64,000 nucleotides of DNA from Sphaerolaimus hirsutus (lineage: Eukaryota; Nematoda; Chromadorea; Monhysterida; Sphaerolaimidae), in the NCBI GenBank assembly GCA_964036195.1, contig OZ038460.1, positions 17,859,504 to 17,923,503 on the forward strand, written 5' to 3'. The translations under genes and the position numbers were made by a program. The notes beneath the pieces were generated by a model. It searched no databases. It was given only the letters and a program-made list of their open reading frames with translations, and was not told the DNA's origin. This document shows positions 26,701 through 34,000 of this stretch, one piece after another; within the stretch, counting starts at the first letter, position 1, and each line of letters starts with the position of its first letter.

Positions 26701-29700
26701 GTACGTGATACTCTGCCCTCGCAGTGATTTATGTCTCATGTTGGAAGCGTGCCAATGATTATTAAATCATGCGATTTCCGTAAAAATATGAAAAAAGTTC
26801 ATCGATGTGCATGTGTTAATGGATAACATTATAACAACAATCAATTTTGTCATATTTTTATGAAACTCGGACGCGTTAACTATCGTTGGCAGACTTCCAG
26901 CGGGAACCACGCCTGCAGGGTGTAAAGTAACCGGAGTATACTCGAGTCTCGAGTAGTGAGTAAAAACAAACTAAAAGTAAAAAAATCCTCAAAAAAGTGC
27001 CTGTCCTCATGATTATGTATACTTTTTTAGTACAGAAAACGTATTTCAGATAGGCTTATATAGGCTTTATCAAGGCATCGCAGGGAAAAAAGGGAGAATA
27101 CCGTATTACCTCGAATTATCCCCCCCCCCTTGAATTAACCCCCCCCCCCTCGAATTAACCCCCCTCAAAATGGGCTGGGGAAATAATAAACCCCCCCCTC
27201 GAAATACCCCCCCCCCTCAAACTATGTACATCATGTATGCAATGTATATGATGTATTTTTTACTGCTCATTTGCATTGCAACTACACATAGACTAGTTTG
27301 TGTAGCTCTATATACGTTTGTATGTCCAAATATATCCTGTTTGGACACATTTATTACCTGTTTTGGGTACGAAAATGCATACTTTTTACTACGATCCTTA
27401 CGAAAATTTCTGACGAAATAATAACCCCCCCCCCTCGAATTAACCCCCCCTCAAATTTTGCTGGCGAAATAATAAACCCCCATGGGGGTATTTCGAGGTA
27501 ATACGGTAGCTATAAATGGCTTTATAAGCACATATACCGTATTTTCTCGAAATACCCCCCTCGAAATACCCCCCTCAAAATGCACACAAATGCACACCTC
27601 AGAATTTATAAACCCCCCCTCGAAATACCCCCCCCCAAATTTAGTGTATAGAGAACGTAAATGACAAAATCTGCAGTTTGTGATCCGGGAAACGTGAAAC
27701 ACACGTTAAAAACAATGACTGTGTTATGTTAGAACAGGGTTTATACCGTCTATGTACTTATAAAGGTCTATAGAATCTTATACATTTTGCATTTTGCATT
27801 TTTCGGCGGTTTTGCATTTTTCGACGTTTGTGTAGGTTACAAACAACAATTTAGTACTGGAATTTCAAAAAAATGTCTGGCGAAAAAAAACCGCCCTCGA
27901 AAAACCCCCTCAAAATTTCCACACCGAAAAAATAAACACCCCGGGGGGTAATTCGAGGAAATACGGTGTAATTAAAATTAGCTGCAAATACCGTATTTCC
28001 TCGAAATACCCCCTGGGGGGTGATTGTTTCATAGTGGTCCCGAGAGGGGGGGGGTATTTCGAGGGGGGGGGGGGGTTATTATTTCACAAGAAAATTTTTG
28101 AAAACCAAGTACGAAATTGTCTTCTGAAACGTACGCAGACGTCGAAAAATGCAACAAAAACCGTCATTTATAAGGTTCTGTAGACTAATATTAGTACGTA
28201 GATGGTATAAACACTGTTCTAACGTGATTCCGACATTGTTTTAATGTGTGTTCTGCACTACGCAGAACACAAACTGCAGTATTTGTCATGTACGTTCTCT
28301 TTACACTCAATTTGGGGGGGGGGGTATTTCGAGGGGGGGGGGTGATTGTTTCATAGTGGTCTCGAGAGGGGGGGGGGTCAAACGAGGGGGGGGGTATTTC
28401 GAGGGGGGGGGTATTTCGAGGAAATACGGTAGGCAAGAGACCACATGAAGTAGTGAACAAAAAGATGAAAATAGGCAAAAAGGCGCGAAAATAAATTTGA
28501 GTGAAAATTGGGGCAAAATTTTGCAAAAATACTCATTTTAAGTTTTCTGGGAAAATAGTATTTTGCTAAGTAAAAACGAGTAAAATGAAAAAATTTAGTT
28601 TACATTTATACACACTATGAAAAAAGTTTGGAACGTTTAACAACTGGTTAAAAGGAATTTTTCCACAGAGAAAATTTGCCATCATCGCTATCTAAATATT
28701 CAGGCATTCACAAAATGTCACTCTAAAATGAATTCACTCATTTCATGCCCATAAAACTTTATTGAAGACATGCAAAACCCTTTCTAAGTTGCAAATTGAC
28801 ATATGCATATCAAATAAGCATTTTATTGCTTTATCAGATATTAAATACAAATCCCCTCAACAGTTAACACTTTCACTTTGAATTATTAGAAAGCACATAT
28901 TATAGATAAAAAGTAATATTTTTTATCAAAGCGAAGTAAAGTTATAAGTGGTATATCGAGAGTAAATGTTACCTATGTAAAGTTATGTAAATATGTACCG
29001 TATTTACTCGAGTAATTCCGCCGAAGAATTATTCGTCAGACTTTTTAGAGGGGGAAACTATTCAAGGGTGAGAATTATTAAAGTGGGCGAATTATTCGAG
29101 AAGATACGATGAATTAAAATGCAGTTCACCGATACCGTATTTCTTCTAACAGTAGGGTAGGCCTCCAATGTAAAACCGTAACCAATAGAAGGTACACTTT
29201 TCGACTTTCATTGGCCAAGACGTATTTTAAAAAATAGAAGGGCGGGCGCAATAGAACAGAAGGAAAAGTCGAAGTAAAATTGCTGGAATTGTGCCAAACG
29301 CTAAAACAATGGCGGCGGTCGCTGTTAGTGTTCAAAACGATGACTGCAGAGAAATGAAGTTTCAAAATGAGAGGGGAAAAACGTTGACAAATACGTCCTT
29401 CTGTTAAAAGAAATACGGTAGATTAATGTGTAAAACAAACTTCTAGGTACAGTTGAAGCTTGAAAGACACCTGACGCAACAGGTAAATCTTAGGACATTT
29501 TTTAAAATTTTGAATTTTTGAATGATTTGAACATTTGAATTTTGTCAATTACCCACGCATTAATACTCGTAAATATTAAAGCTGGAGTTACAGCACAACG
29601 ATAAATAGAAGGTGATACGACAAATAAAATGTCACCGATAAAACTATTATTTTCATGTTTTCAAGTTGTTTTTTTTAAATAAATGTTCAATACTCAAATT

Positions 29701-30301
29701 TTAATGAAAATTTATCATGTGGTCGATGTTAAACTCGAAATTGAATGAAAAACGTTCGATTAAAAAATGGTCCGCCGACAAATCAATTTCACCGTGATGC
29801 CCAAAAATCTATTTGTCGATGGCCATTTCATGCAATGACCGCCTACAAATTGATTTTAGGGCATCACCGTGAAATTGATTTGTCGGCGGACGATTTTTCA
29901 TCGAACGTTTTTCATTCCAACTCGAATTTAACATCTACCATATGATACATTTTTAATTCTAATTCGAGTATTCAACATTTATTTTCAATAAAAAACTTGT
30001 AAACATGGAAATAATGAATTTATCGGTGACGTTTTATTTGTAGTATCACCTTCTATTTATCGTTATGCTGTAACTCCAGCTTTATGATTAAGTGCGAATC
30101 AGTGACGGAAAAGCAACCTTATCCACAATTCACACATAAAGTAAAAACCAACCTTTGCAAGGGGGGTGGAAAAGTGACTGAAGTTGGCAACTTGCCAACG
30201 CTGCCGCCGCTCTGATTATTGTTACTTTGCGGTTGTGTTCCGCTTGTAGCGGACATTATTGCGGCGATATTGCCAGCCGTACTGCTCGGGTAGAGATTCA
30301 T
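2569..30301 (-). CDS. homer: Homer scaffold protein, 14-exon gene model
   Basis: Homer proteins bind proline-rich PPxxF ligands (mGluRs, IP3 and ryanodine receptors, Shank) with an N-terminal EVH1 domain and multimerise through a C-terminal coiled coil at synapses and membrane contacts. Joining 14 minus-strand exons (30153-30301, 9611-9723, 8809-9166, 8559-8635, 8175-8365, 7173-7406, 6519-6579, 5992-6101, 5554-5654, 5251-5343, 4761-4891, 3796-3944, 3290-3408, 2569-2773) gives 2,091 nt with no internal stop. EVH1 hallmarks are EQPLFS (residue 208 on), PWIPATS with Trp266, FYDRRRHLYRL, and YGLGF (362-366). Coil hallmarks are LMENARLKSALKQ joined to SSANAKQWEKEL. Unlike known Homers it has about 207 residues before EQP, an N/Q-rich insert (234-263) and a G/S/H-rich insert (about 320-356) inside EVH1. 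Homer identity is firm. The N-terminal extension and the exon 12 donor are inferred from matching splice phase only. Confidence 0.85.
3097..3289 (-). mobile_element. introner, family 1, in Homer
   Basis: The core is flanked by CTG on both sides (CAG in gene orientation). Minus-strand tips are GTGCCAATCC and GGAATTGCCCC. Inner words are TGTAAAATG and CATGACATTTTAC. It supplies the donor of exon 13. Its own acceptor at 3094 is followed by a 49-codon open frame (SSARSLGHQIHG...) instead of exon 14. Confidence 0.85.
3290..3408 (-). CDS. homer: Homer exon 13
   Basis: It encodes VHSVLCELESHLVLPVGTPL and an H/T/P-rich tail ending HHVGATPT. The acceptor tract is a pure C run (CCCCCCTCAG). The donor ACCAG|GTGCCAATCC is the tip of the introner at 3097-3289. 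It starts in phase 0 and ends in phase 2. Confidence 0.65.
3796..3944 (-). CDS. homer: Homer exon 12 (3' end uncertain)
   Basis: It reads HGNTAPNSARYQHQD, then a heptad-type segment NSLEELLSRLRELITQAGNR. The acceptor CACACCAACGCAG matches the incoming phase. No strong donor lies before the in-frame stop at about 3750. AAA|GTTGAT is the phase-compatible choice given here. Without it the protein would end some 15 residues later. Confidence 0.6.
3960..4330. repeat. GCGGTAAACAGTA word cluster
   Basis: Degenerate repeats of GCGGTAAACAGTA and AAATTTGCGGTAAAC lie in the Homer exon 11/12 intron, bounded by GGTAACC-like ends. No coding potential. Confidence 0.6.
4414..4629 (-). mobile_element. family-1 element inside a Homer intron
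   Basis: It is flanked by CAG on both sides on the plus strand (CTG in gene orientation). Tips are GGGGCAGTTCCAAGCC and CTTGGGATTGGCAC. The interior is a near-palindrome of TGTAAAGTGTCAAA words. It lies inside the intron between exons 11 and 12 and does not set its borders. Confidence 0.8.
4761..4891 (-). CDS. homer: Homer exon 11
   Basis: It starts after the introner acceptor CCCCCAG|ACTGG and reads LDQNHAQLQG, RSASASPRHAAAGG, then a hydrophobic-glycine run VHLVGGVGAGLLIGGGR. The donor GAG|GTGAGT is strong, phase 1. The Gly-rich tail has no Homer counterpart I know of. Confidence 0.75.
4895..5250 (-). mobile_element. introner, family 1, forming the Homer exon 10/11 intron
   Basis: The 359-nt intron 4892-5250 is the element plus one CAG copy: ATCAG|GTGCCACTCC...GAGTGCCCC CAG|ACTGG. 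A second palindromic element (GTATCCAAATCTTA words, 5006-5126) sits in its middle. Confidence 0.93.
5251..5343 (-). CDS. homer: Homer exon 10, coiled coil
   Basis: It reads SANAKQWEKELHRLQLANEH then LATLARMGYI, equivalent to the Homer SNAKKWExEL coil block. The acceptor is ATCCCCCAATAG. The donor ATCAG|GTGCCACTCC is the tip of the introner at 4895-5250. Confidence 0.85.
5386..5525. mobile_element. short family-2 element inside the Homer exon 9/10 intron
   Basis: Left tip GTGCTAGTTCCACAACT follows CAG. The right tip is CAGTTGCGGAATTGGC. It lies wholly within the intron and does not form its splice sites. Confidence 0.6.
5554..5654 (-). CDS. homer: Homer exon 9, start of coiled coil
   Basis: It encodes PPPPVAESSCSLSPAEQYQV followed by LMENARLKSALKQ. 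The last part matches Homer ENEKLKxAL heptads. The acceptor is ACATTGCAG and the donor AAG|GTATAC, phase 2. Confidence 0.85.
5992..6101 (-). CDS. homer: Homer exon 8, linker
   Basis: It reads KISESLVKREC...NNPMWADVM, an acidic linker between EVH1 and coil. The acceptor CCTAACAG includes a branch-like CTAAC. The donor is ATG|GTGAGT. It takes one base from exon 7 (G+GC, Gly) and ends in phase 0. Confidence 0.75.
6519..6579 (-). CDS. homer: Homer exon 7, last EVH1 helix
   Basis: It encodes FLSRFDQIKEQILSGINKQS, the C-terminal EVH1 helix (Homer: FxxKFQEVKEA). The acceptor TTTTTCACACAG and donor CAG|GTAAAC are both good. The exon ends in phase 1. It is only 61 nt, too short to notice as an ORF. 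Confidence 0.85.
6783..7154. repeat. TACCGCATATCCTC palindromic element
   Basis: Ends TACCGCATATCCTCGAAAAA and TTATTCGAGGATATACGGTA flank G-run arms (AGGGGGGTTATTTTTTC). It sits in the Homer exon 6/7 intron, with its right end just 18 bp from the exon 6 donor side. Confidence 0.75.
7173..7406 (-). CDS. homer: Homer exon 6, end of EVH1 domain
   Basis: It has 78 codons. PILNLSVGRSTIVKRATGRF followed by VHLCD aligns with the Homer AIINST...TKTSQKFGQWAD block. A 35-residue G/S/H-rich insert follows, then KPCVYGLGFLNDADVHK, the conserved YGLGF block. The acceptor is ATCCCACCCGCAG and the donor AAA|GTGAGT. Both ends are phase 0. Confidence 0.9.
7563..7945. repeat. TACCGTATTTCCTC G-run element
   Basis: Full copy in the Homer exon 5/6 intron, closely matching the copy at 27989-28431 (shared GTCCCGAGAGGGG and TTCTGTAGACTAATATTAGT). 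Confidence 0.8.
8175..8365 (-). CDS. homer: Homer exon 5, EVH1 core with N/Q insert
   Basis: It begins after the introner acceptor CCCCCAG|CTGCC. The first 30 residues are N/Q-rich (AHQNNNHNQNEIIQQ...), an insertion not usual in Homer. It then reads IRPWIPATSKPAPVHMFYDR, RRHLYRLICVDGGK, the conserved second and third EVH1 strands including the ligand-binding tryptophan. The donor is AAG|GTGGGT, phase 0. Confidence 0.9.
8369..8558 (-). mobile_element. introner, family 1, forming the Homer exon 4/5 intron
   Basis: The intron 8366-8558 (193 nt) is the element plus one CAG copy: TTCAG|GTGCCACTCTC...GGAAGTGCCCC CAG|CTGCC. It interrupts the EVH1 domain beside the N/Q-rich insert. This is the cleanest example. 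Confidence 0.95.
8559..8635 (-). CDS. homer: Homer exon 4, start of EVH1 domain
   Basis: It encodes EQPLFSVICRIYTLNP followed by CASKAQTSS, the first EVH1 strand, matching the Homer EQPIFS...HVFxIDP pattern. The acceptor has a C-rich tract (CCCCCCACTCCACCCAG). The donor TTCAG|GTGCCACTC is formed exactly where the introner begins. Phase at the 5' side (two bases from the previous exon, then GAA CAG) is the phase expected for the Homer MG|EQP junction. Confidence 0.85.
8809..9166 (-). CDS. homer: Homer gene exon 3, unrecognised N-terminal region
   Basis: It has 118 codons, GC-rich and fully open. Contents in order: RSRIVGGKSNH, a G/A/V-rich run (APGVGVGVGGA), then an amphipathic segment SLRPGMSPLELQKFLAATLL followed by MCKRP. 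I recognise no domain. The acceptor CTCACAG|GC is the end of an introner. At the 3' end, CCGAG|GTGATT joins in frame to the EQPLFS exon, but the same bases read as CGG CCG AGG TGA. The protein could therefore stop here, and Homer could begin elsewhere, even at the Met of MCKRP. An AATAAA lies within about 70 nt downstream, which keeps that alternative alive. Confidence 0.55.
9170..9610 (-). mobile_element. introner, family 1, forming the Homer exon 2/3 intron
   Basis: Tips are GTGCCACTCCCAG and GGTCTGGAAGTGCTCA, followed by CAG|GC at the acceptor. The upstream flank is CCG rather than CAG, so the duplication is lost or was never present. The interior has many TGTAAAATGTCATG words and a nested GTATCCAAATCTTA palindrome (9301-9422). 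Confidence 0.85.
9611..9723 (-). CDS. homer: Homer gene exon 2
   Basis: It reads PRVVAVAPSPVKV through HSSANSPGP, a P/S/H-rich linker with no stop in the frame set by its neighbours. The acceptor is ACCCGCAG|A. The donor is CCCCG|GTGCCACTCC, which is the tip of the introner at 9170-9610. It starts after one base and ends in phase 1, matching both neighbours. Confidence 0.5.
10018..10052 (-). CDS. possible alternative first exon 1b
   Basis: This short open stretch starts at ATG and reads MDSREPDTPQR plus two bases, followed by AAG|GTTGGC. Its phase (2) and its donor start (GTTGG) are the same as exon 1a 20 kb upstream, so either could splice to the exon at 9723. The donor runs into a GGCGCC-type repeat, which may have built the resemblance by chance. 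Confidence 0.3.
10587..12081. repeat. ATACTCCGTGGACCGC...GTCCGCCGAGTAT element with ACTCGAGTA-type interior
   Basis: The ends are loosely inverted (CTCCGTGGACCGCATGC and GCGGTCCGCCGAG). Inside are at least two blocks (10815-11265 and 11590-12040) of the same AAAAGTACTCGCGTAC / TTTTACGTTTTCC words, a further self-similar repeat family. Confidence 0.5.
12490..12685. mobile_element. family-1 element, intronic
   Basis: It runs from GGACGGTCTCAGACC to GGTCTGGGAGTGGCTC, with CAG on the left and CTG on the right. It lies within the 20-kb first Homer intron. No exon is seen on either side. Confidence 0.7.
12954..13535. repeat. TACCGTATTTCCTC G-run elements, two overlapping copies
   Basis: Starts at 12954 and 13081 share one right end (CGAGGAAATACGGTA). 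This looks like a copy inserted into a copy. C runs reach ten bases. Confidence 0.75.
13556..13950. repeat. GGCAGCGAGTTG word palindrome
   Basis: Ends AACACAGTCATTGCACAGCG / CTGTGTTTCGCTGTG bound about ten degenerate copies of TTGGCAGCGAGTTGTCAG spaced 25-60 bp. Not coding. Confidence 0.65.
14465..14907. mobile_element. degenerate family-1 element with nested TATACTC element
   Basis: Ends carry CCTGTAAAGTGAAAAGTG and ACTTTACACTTCACAGGG. A 260-bp TATACTCCGG...CCGAGTATA element (14557-14816) is inserted in the middle. The terminal 10 bases are no longer clear. Confidence 0.5.
15004..15186. mobile_element. family-2 element, CTG-flanked
   Basis: CTG flanks both ends. Tips are GGGCGGCCCCAATTCTGC and CCACAATGGGAATTGACCC, with inner ACTTACCACTT words. 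It lies in the long Homer intron. Confidence 0.7.
15890..16402. repeat. TACCGTATTTCCTC G-run element with nested TATACTC element
   Basis: The outer element is like 1843-2440. A 250-bp TATACTCGGCGTAC...ACCGGAGTATA copy (16022-16271) is inserted at its centre. Confidence 0.8.
16927..19225. repeat. CACACACTAGTTTACTG-ended element, GACGCGTCGC-rich
   Basis: Ends GCACACACTAGTTTACTG and CAGTAAACTAGTGTGTGC face each other. The left third repeats GGCGACGCGTCGCC. The rest is AT-rich with no gene seen. Similar ends occur near 15200-15360, 35460-35670, 37195-37370, 58890-59035 and 61040-61190. Confidence 0.5.
19555..19914. repeat. TACCGTATTACCTC G-run element
   Basis: TACCGTATTACCTCGAAATA ... TAATTCGAGGTAATACGGTA. 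It shares the inner TACATGTAC/ GATGACAAACT segment with 23327-23750 and with parts of 47740-47938. Confidence 0.8.
20176..21400. mobile_element. family-2 element with nested AAAACTCGAG-word element
   Basis: Tips are GGGCCAGTTTTGCAAGTGG and CCACCACTTGCAAAATCG. The outer arms carry AAGTGACAAG words. A palindromic element bounded by CCAACGATGG-type ends and full of AAAACTCAAAAAC/GAGTTTTT words (about 20476-21257) is inserted inside. Confidence 0.6.
22163..22411. repeat. TATACTC-ended MITE-like element
   Basis: Ends TATACTCCAGTCACTTAACA and GTCCGCCGAGTATA, inner GCGTGGTTCCCGCTGGAA. Other copies: 14557-14816, 16022-16271, 26691-26940, 32203-32452 and 48916-49163. All are about 250 bp, and TA at the tips suggests Tc1/mariner-type insertion. 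Confidence 0.75.
23170..24001. repeat. 110-bp-arm palindrome with nested G-run element
   Basis: Left arm TGTAAACTGCATTCGGATCA... and right arm ...TGATCCAAATGCAGTTTA are inverted copies (CTATATTCCCCCCAAATTTC innermost). A TACCGTATTACC element (23327-23750) fills the loop. Confidence 0.7.
24546..24853. repeat. two adjacent hairpins
   Basis: 24553-24690 pairs GTCACTTTTCACTTTTTAAA with its complement, and 24727-24853 pairs GTCACTTGTCACTTGATGA with its complement. Both have TAAAGTCAAAATATGAT-type stems. Confidence 0.6.
26691..26940. repeat. TATACTCGGCGTAC element copy
   Basis: About 95 percent like the copies at 32203-32452 and 48916-49163 by eye. A recent family. Confidence 0.8.
27099..28431. 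repeat. three consecutive TACCGTATT G-run elements
   Basis: Copies at 27099-27508, 27535-27967 and 27989-28431 lie nearly end to end. Homopolymer C/G runs reach 13 bases. All open frames here (PPPRNTPPP-like) are repeat translations. Confidence 0.85.
29133..29420. repeat. TACCGTATTTCTTCTAACAG element
   Basis: The right end is CTGTTAAAAGAAATACGGTA. It differs in the core from the G-run type. Related cores (TTCTATTG/AGAAGGGCG) occur at 37688-38048 and near 12340-12460. Confidence 0.7.
29575..30086. repeat. 510-bp near-perfect palindrome
   Basis: The left arm AAAGCTGGAGTTACAGCA... is mirrored by ...TGCTGTAACTCCAGCTTT across a short centre near 29830 (GTCGATGGCCATTTC). The right end is 67 bp from the Homer exon 1a donor. 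Confidence 0.8.
30153..30301 (-). CDS. homer: Homer gene exon 1a (distal first coding exon)
   Basis: The exon opens at ATG (30301-30299) with MNLYPSSTAG and continues as an S/N/Q/G-rich stretch ending PPPLQ plus two bases of Arg. The donor is AAG|GTTGG, weaker than the GTGAGT or GTAAAC donors of inner exons. It ends in phase 2, which the exon at 9723 completes (AG+A, Arg). The GC-rich codon-like composition stands out from the surrounding repeats. It could instead start a separate protein; its link to Homer rests on phase. Confidence 0.55.
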
Positions 30302-30889
30302 AGTGAAATTTGGAATTATAGATTTTGGAACTTTTTAAAGTACCTTTTTAGTTTGGATTGATTTCGCCGGGTTTTTATTGTTGATGTGTTTTTGTCTCGT
30401 TTTTAGAATGTTTAGAATATCTGCGTTCCGTACGAGTAGGGCATTCGTTTGAAGGATGAAATGAAATTAGATAGAATTACCTAGAATAAATAAGTAATAT
30501 CTTTAGAATACTGCCACATATACGTAATGTCGCTCGCGTATTACTGTTTGGATCAGCGATGGAAAAGCGCCAGAAAAAAAGGGCGTGGGAACTAGTGATG
30601 TAAAAGCGCCATGGCGCTGGCGCCTAGCGCTAGTGTCAAAGCAAAAAGCGCCATGGCGCTTTTGGCGCTCGGCGCTACTTCGCTGTGGCGCCATGCCTAT
30701 GAAAAGCGCCATGGTGCTATTTTTGCCCGGCGCTACAAACAAAATGCCTGGCGCTTGTGCTTGTGCTAAAATTCATAACTCCCAGTACAATTAAAATAAA
30801 CTCATGAGCTTTGGACACAAGAAACGTCTGCATCTAAGCTTTCTTTGACTGAAATGACAATGTCATATCTTTATCCATTCATCTGTAAT

Positions 30890-31297
30890 TACCGTAAATT
30901 CTCTAATTGGGTGCCCGGCGTACTATTGTTTTCAGCACATTTTTAGGGGGCGCACTATTGGAGATGGCGTATTATTGGAGAGTGGTGCATTATATTTTGC
31001 CTGAAATCAACAACTCCACTGACCACATAACTCAAGTGTGAGGATGACATTGTAAAGCAATGAACAGTGTATAGTGGCGGTAGTTCAAACTGCCAGCCGC
31101 CATGTCTGAAAGTGCGGTATCCGCGGTTTGCGCAGATTGCGACATCGTTACGTCGGTTTTTTATTTTTTTCTTAGGGTGGCGCATTATTGGAGACGGAGA
31201 GTGGCGCATTATACTCGCACAACGTGCGCAAGTGTGGCGCACTATTGGAGAGGGCGCATTATTGGAGACCTGGCGCCCAATTAGAGAATTTACGGTA
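30890..31297. repeat. TACCGTAAATTCTC element with GGCGCACTATTGGAG words
   Basis: Ends TACCGTAAATTCTCTAATTG / CAATTAGAGAATTTACGGTA. Inside, GGCGCATTATTGGAGA is repeated about six times. The frames seen here are repeat translations. Confidence 0.75.
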
Positions 31298-33814
31298 ATT
31301 TTATTCCCAAAATCAATTTTACGCCCGGTCAATTTTACGCCCGAGCTGTAATCGCAGCATAACAGGGGGAATTTTTCAAAGGGGGACTTATTCAAGAGGG
31401 GGAATTAATCGAGTGAATAGGTAGGTACGTTCACTCGAAAAATATGTATACTCGAGTCGAGTACAGAGTAAATACGTTTTATTTTCCTCCAAAAAGTGCC
31501 TGTAAGCAATAGCGCCAGACTTTACGTTCGAGGCGCCAACGAGAATTGCGCCATGGCGTCATAGTGTGTCAAATGGCGCCAGCGCCAACGCCATCTCGCC
31601 GTCACCATTCAAATGTTCCGCTGGCGACAGGGGGCTCAGGTGTGTCTTTTATTCACAGTTGAGTTGAGTCCGCTGCATATGCACCGCAAATCTAATTTGA
31701 GGATGGCAAACCCTTTGAAACGGAGTAGCGGGCCGTAGGTCTGGAGGATTATTCTGCTAGTTAGAATAGTATTGTAATTCCGATAGTCATAAGTTTTCAC
31801 TGATTGTAACACTGACTTGACATAAAAACATAAACTGGGCTGTCGCGTTGCGGAAGTGGGCACGCGCTTGCAAATTCTACTTAATTGAACTCTAAAAATT
31901 AAAAAAAAAGTAAACACATGTATCAGCCTTGAATGTATTTGAGTTTACTGGAGTGAGTTTTTTCTACTCACTCACCATCAACTGTAGTTGACGAATACCC
32001 AATTTCAGTAAACTCAAATTCAATTCACTTTTATTTCAGAGTTCACCAACTTTTCAGTTCACTGGCAGTAAACTAGTGTGCACAGCGCTTTTCTCTCAAC
32101 GATAGGAAGCGTGGCGTGAGCGCACAACTTTCTCCCGTTTCCGTGTGTTTTACTGATGTGATTGGCTGAAAAATGATCGCATTCACAAAATATGTAAATG
32201 TGTATACTCGGCGTACGTGATACTCTGCCCTCGCACTGATTTATGTCTCATGTTGGAAGCGTGCCAATGATTATTAAATCATGCGATTTCCGTAAAAATA
32301 TGAAAAAAATTCATCGATGTGAATATGTTAATGAAAAACATTATAACAACAATCAATTTTGTCATCTTTTTATGAAACTCGGACGCGTTAACCATCGTTG
32401 GCACACTTCCAGCGGGAACCACGCGTGCGGGGTGTAAAGTAACCGGAGTATACCTATTTATTTTAGAGTCTGCTCATGCTCAAGCCAGCTCTATGTTAAC
32501 CGAGAGTTTGCGAAAGTGTTTTTGAATAAAACGACGTACATATTTATATTTCCATGTGCACTGACCGCTTTTACATCCACATTTACAATATATGAAATCG
32601 ACTATTTTCAATCTGAACTGAATTAAAAGAATCTAATATATATTTTACTTTGTCACTGCGCACGCTGGATTATCAGTAAACTAAAAATTGAGTAAATACT
32701 CACAAATCAGCTTTGAACGTCTACGGATCTGAGCTTAATTTTGAGTTCGCATTTTAATTCCAAGTTGACGGAGATTAGAAGCCAAACTCAAAATTAAACA
32801 TTAATACGTTCAATGCTGATTTATTTTGACTTTACTGGTTTTGGTAAACTACCATTCGCAGCGCCATTACATTCATTTATTTACTTCGGTCAAAAATTTC
32901 AATTAATTGGTTGACCAGCCTGAGTTTTTGATCGAAATAGCGTGAAATTTCCTTGCGTAGCATTTAATTCGGGCAGTACAATTTTTTCAAAACAAAAAAA
33001 CCATTCCTACAGAAGGAACAATTGCATAAATGCATTTGGGAATCAAAAAAAGTGTCAAAATCCGGTACACATCATTTCTTGTCTGAAAATGATGTGTTAA
33101 TAGTGTTTGAAACTTGAGTCAAAAGCCAAAAAAGAGTCTATGCGAAAACAGAGTGCAAAATCGGCCTAACCATCTGCATACTTATGAAGAGAGCAGGGCA
33201 GATGCAAAAGCATGAGCATTCAGTGAGTGATGTATATTGATGTCAAAGTGTTCAAGGAAAACTTTCTGTGTTTTGGTTTTGGAAGTTTAATAAAAAAATT
33301 CGTTCAGATGGGATTTGGTCAATTTAATTTTACAGTATGATATCTGGGGACATGTATCCCAGAGTTGGAAAAACGTATTTACGTTTACCCGAAATACCCG
33401 GTTATTCGGGTATTTATACTTACGTTTACGTTTACGTTTTCCAAAAATACCATTACGTTTTGTTATGTTTTCCTGACCAAAATACCCGGGTACTAGGGAA
33501 AACGTAAAAAAAACTTGTGATCGTTCACATGTGCACATGTTCAAATGGGGTGCACCACCTGCAGCCGCATGTATACATGCAGTAGTGCACATAAAAATGT
33601 AGTGTATGAAAAAAGTGACTGCACACTTGCACTTACACATGGAATACTGGGTACATATTCATCAATGTATTCAACAGCTGAACACAAAAACTTTTTTGTT
33701 TGTTTCTGGAGCATTGTGTTTATAAATTTTTTTTGTGATGAATTCCGACGACGCCACTTGCAACAACTGTGAGTAGTACATGTTTTGAAACTGGCAGGGC
33801 GAGTGCAAGCTCTG

Positions 33815-34000
33815 GTGCCAATCCCAGACTCTGTAGGATGCCCTATAAAATGTAAAATTTCATGCAAATGTCAAAACTCATGTAAAATGCCCAGCAAAAT
33901 GGCAAAGATTTGCCACCTTCCAGGGCACTTTGCAAGACTTTAGACACTTTGCATGTCATTTGACATTTTACAAGGCATTTTACAGGGTCTGGGACTCCAC
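33815..34000 (+). mobile_element. family-1 element
   Basis: It reads CTG then GTGCCAATCCCAGACTC ... GGGTCTGGGACTCCAC then CAG, so on the plus strand it has an intron-like GT...CAG form. A micro-ORF MNSDDATCNN with a GTGAGT donor lies just upstream (33738-33768), but no frame joins it convincingly to the far side. Confidence 0.75.

Noticed and set aside
27170-28526. Open frames rich in PPPRNTPPP / GGGISRGGG
   Set aside because: Translations of C/G runs in the TACCGTA G-run elements, the same in every copy.
31573-31639. Possible plus-strand first exon MAPAPTPSRRHHSN... with CAG|GTGTGT
   Set aside because: It overlaps GGCGCC-type repeat sequence and has no phase-compatible partner exon that I could support.
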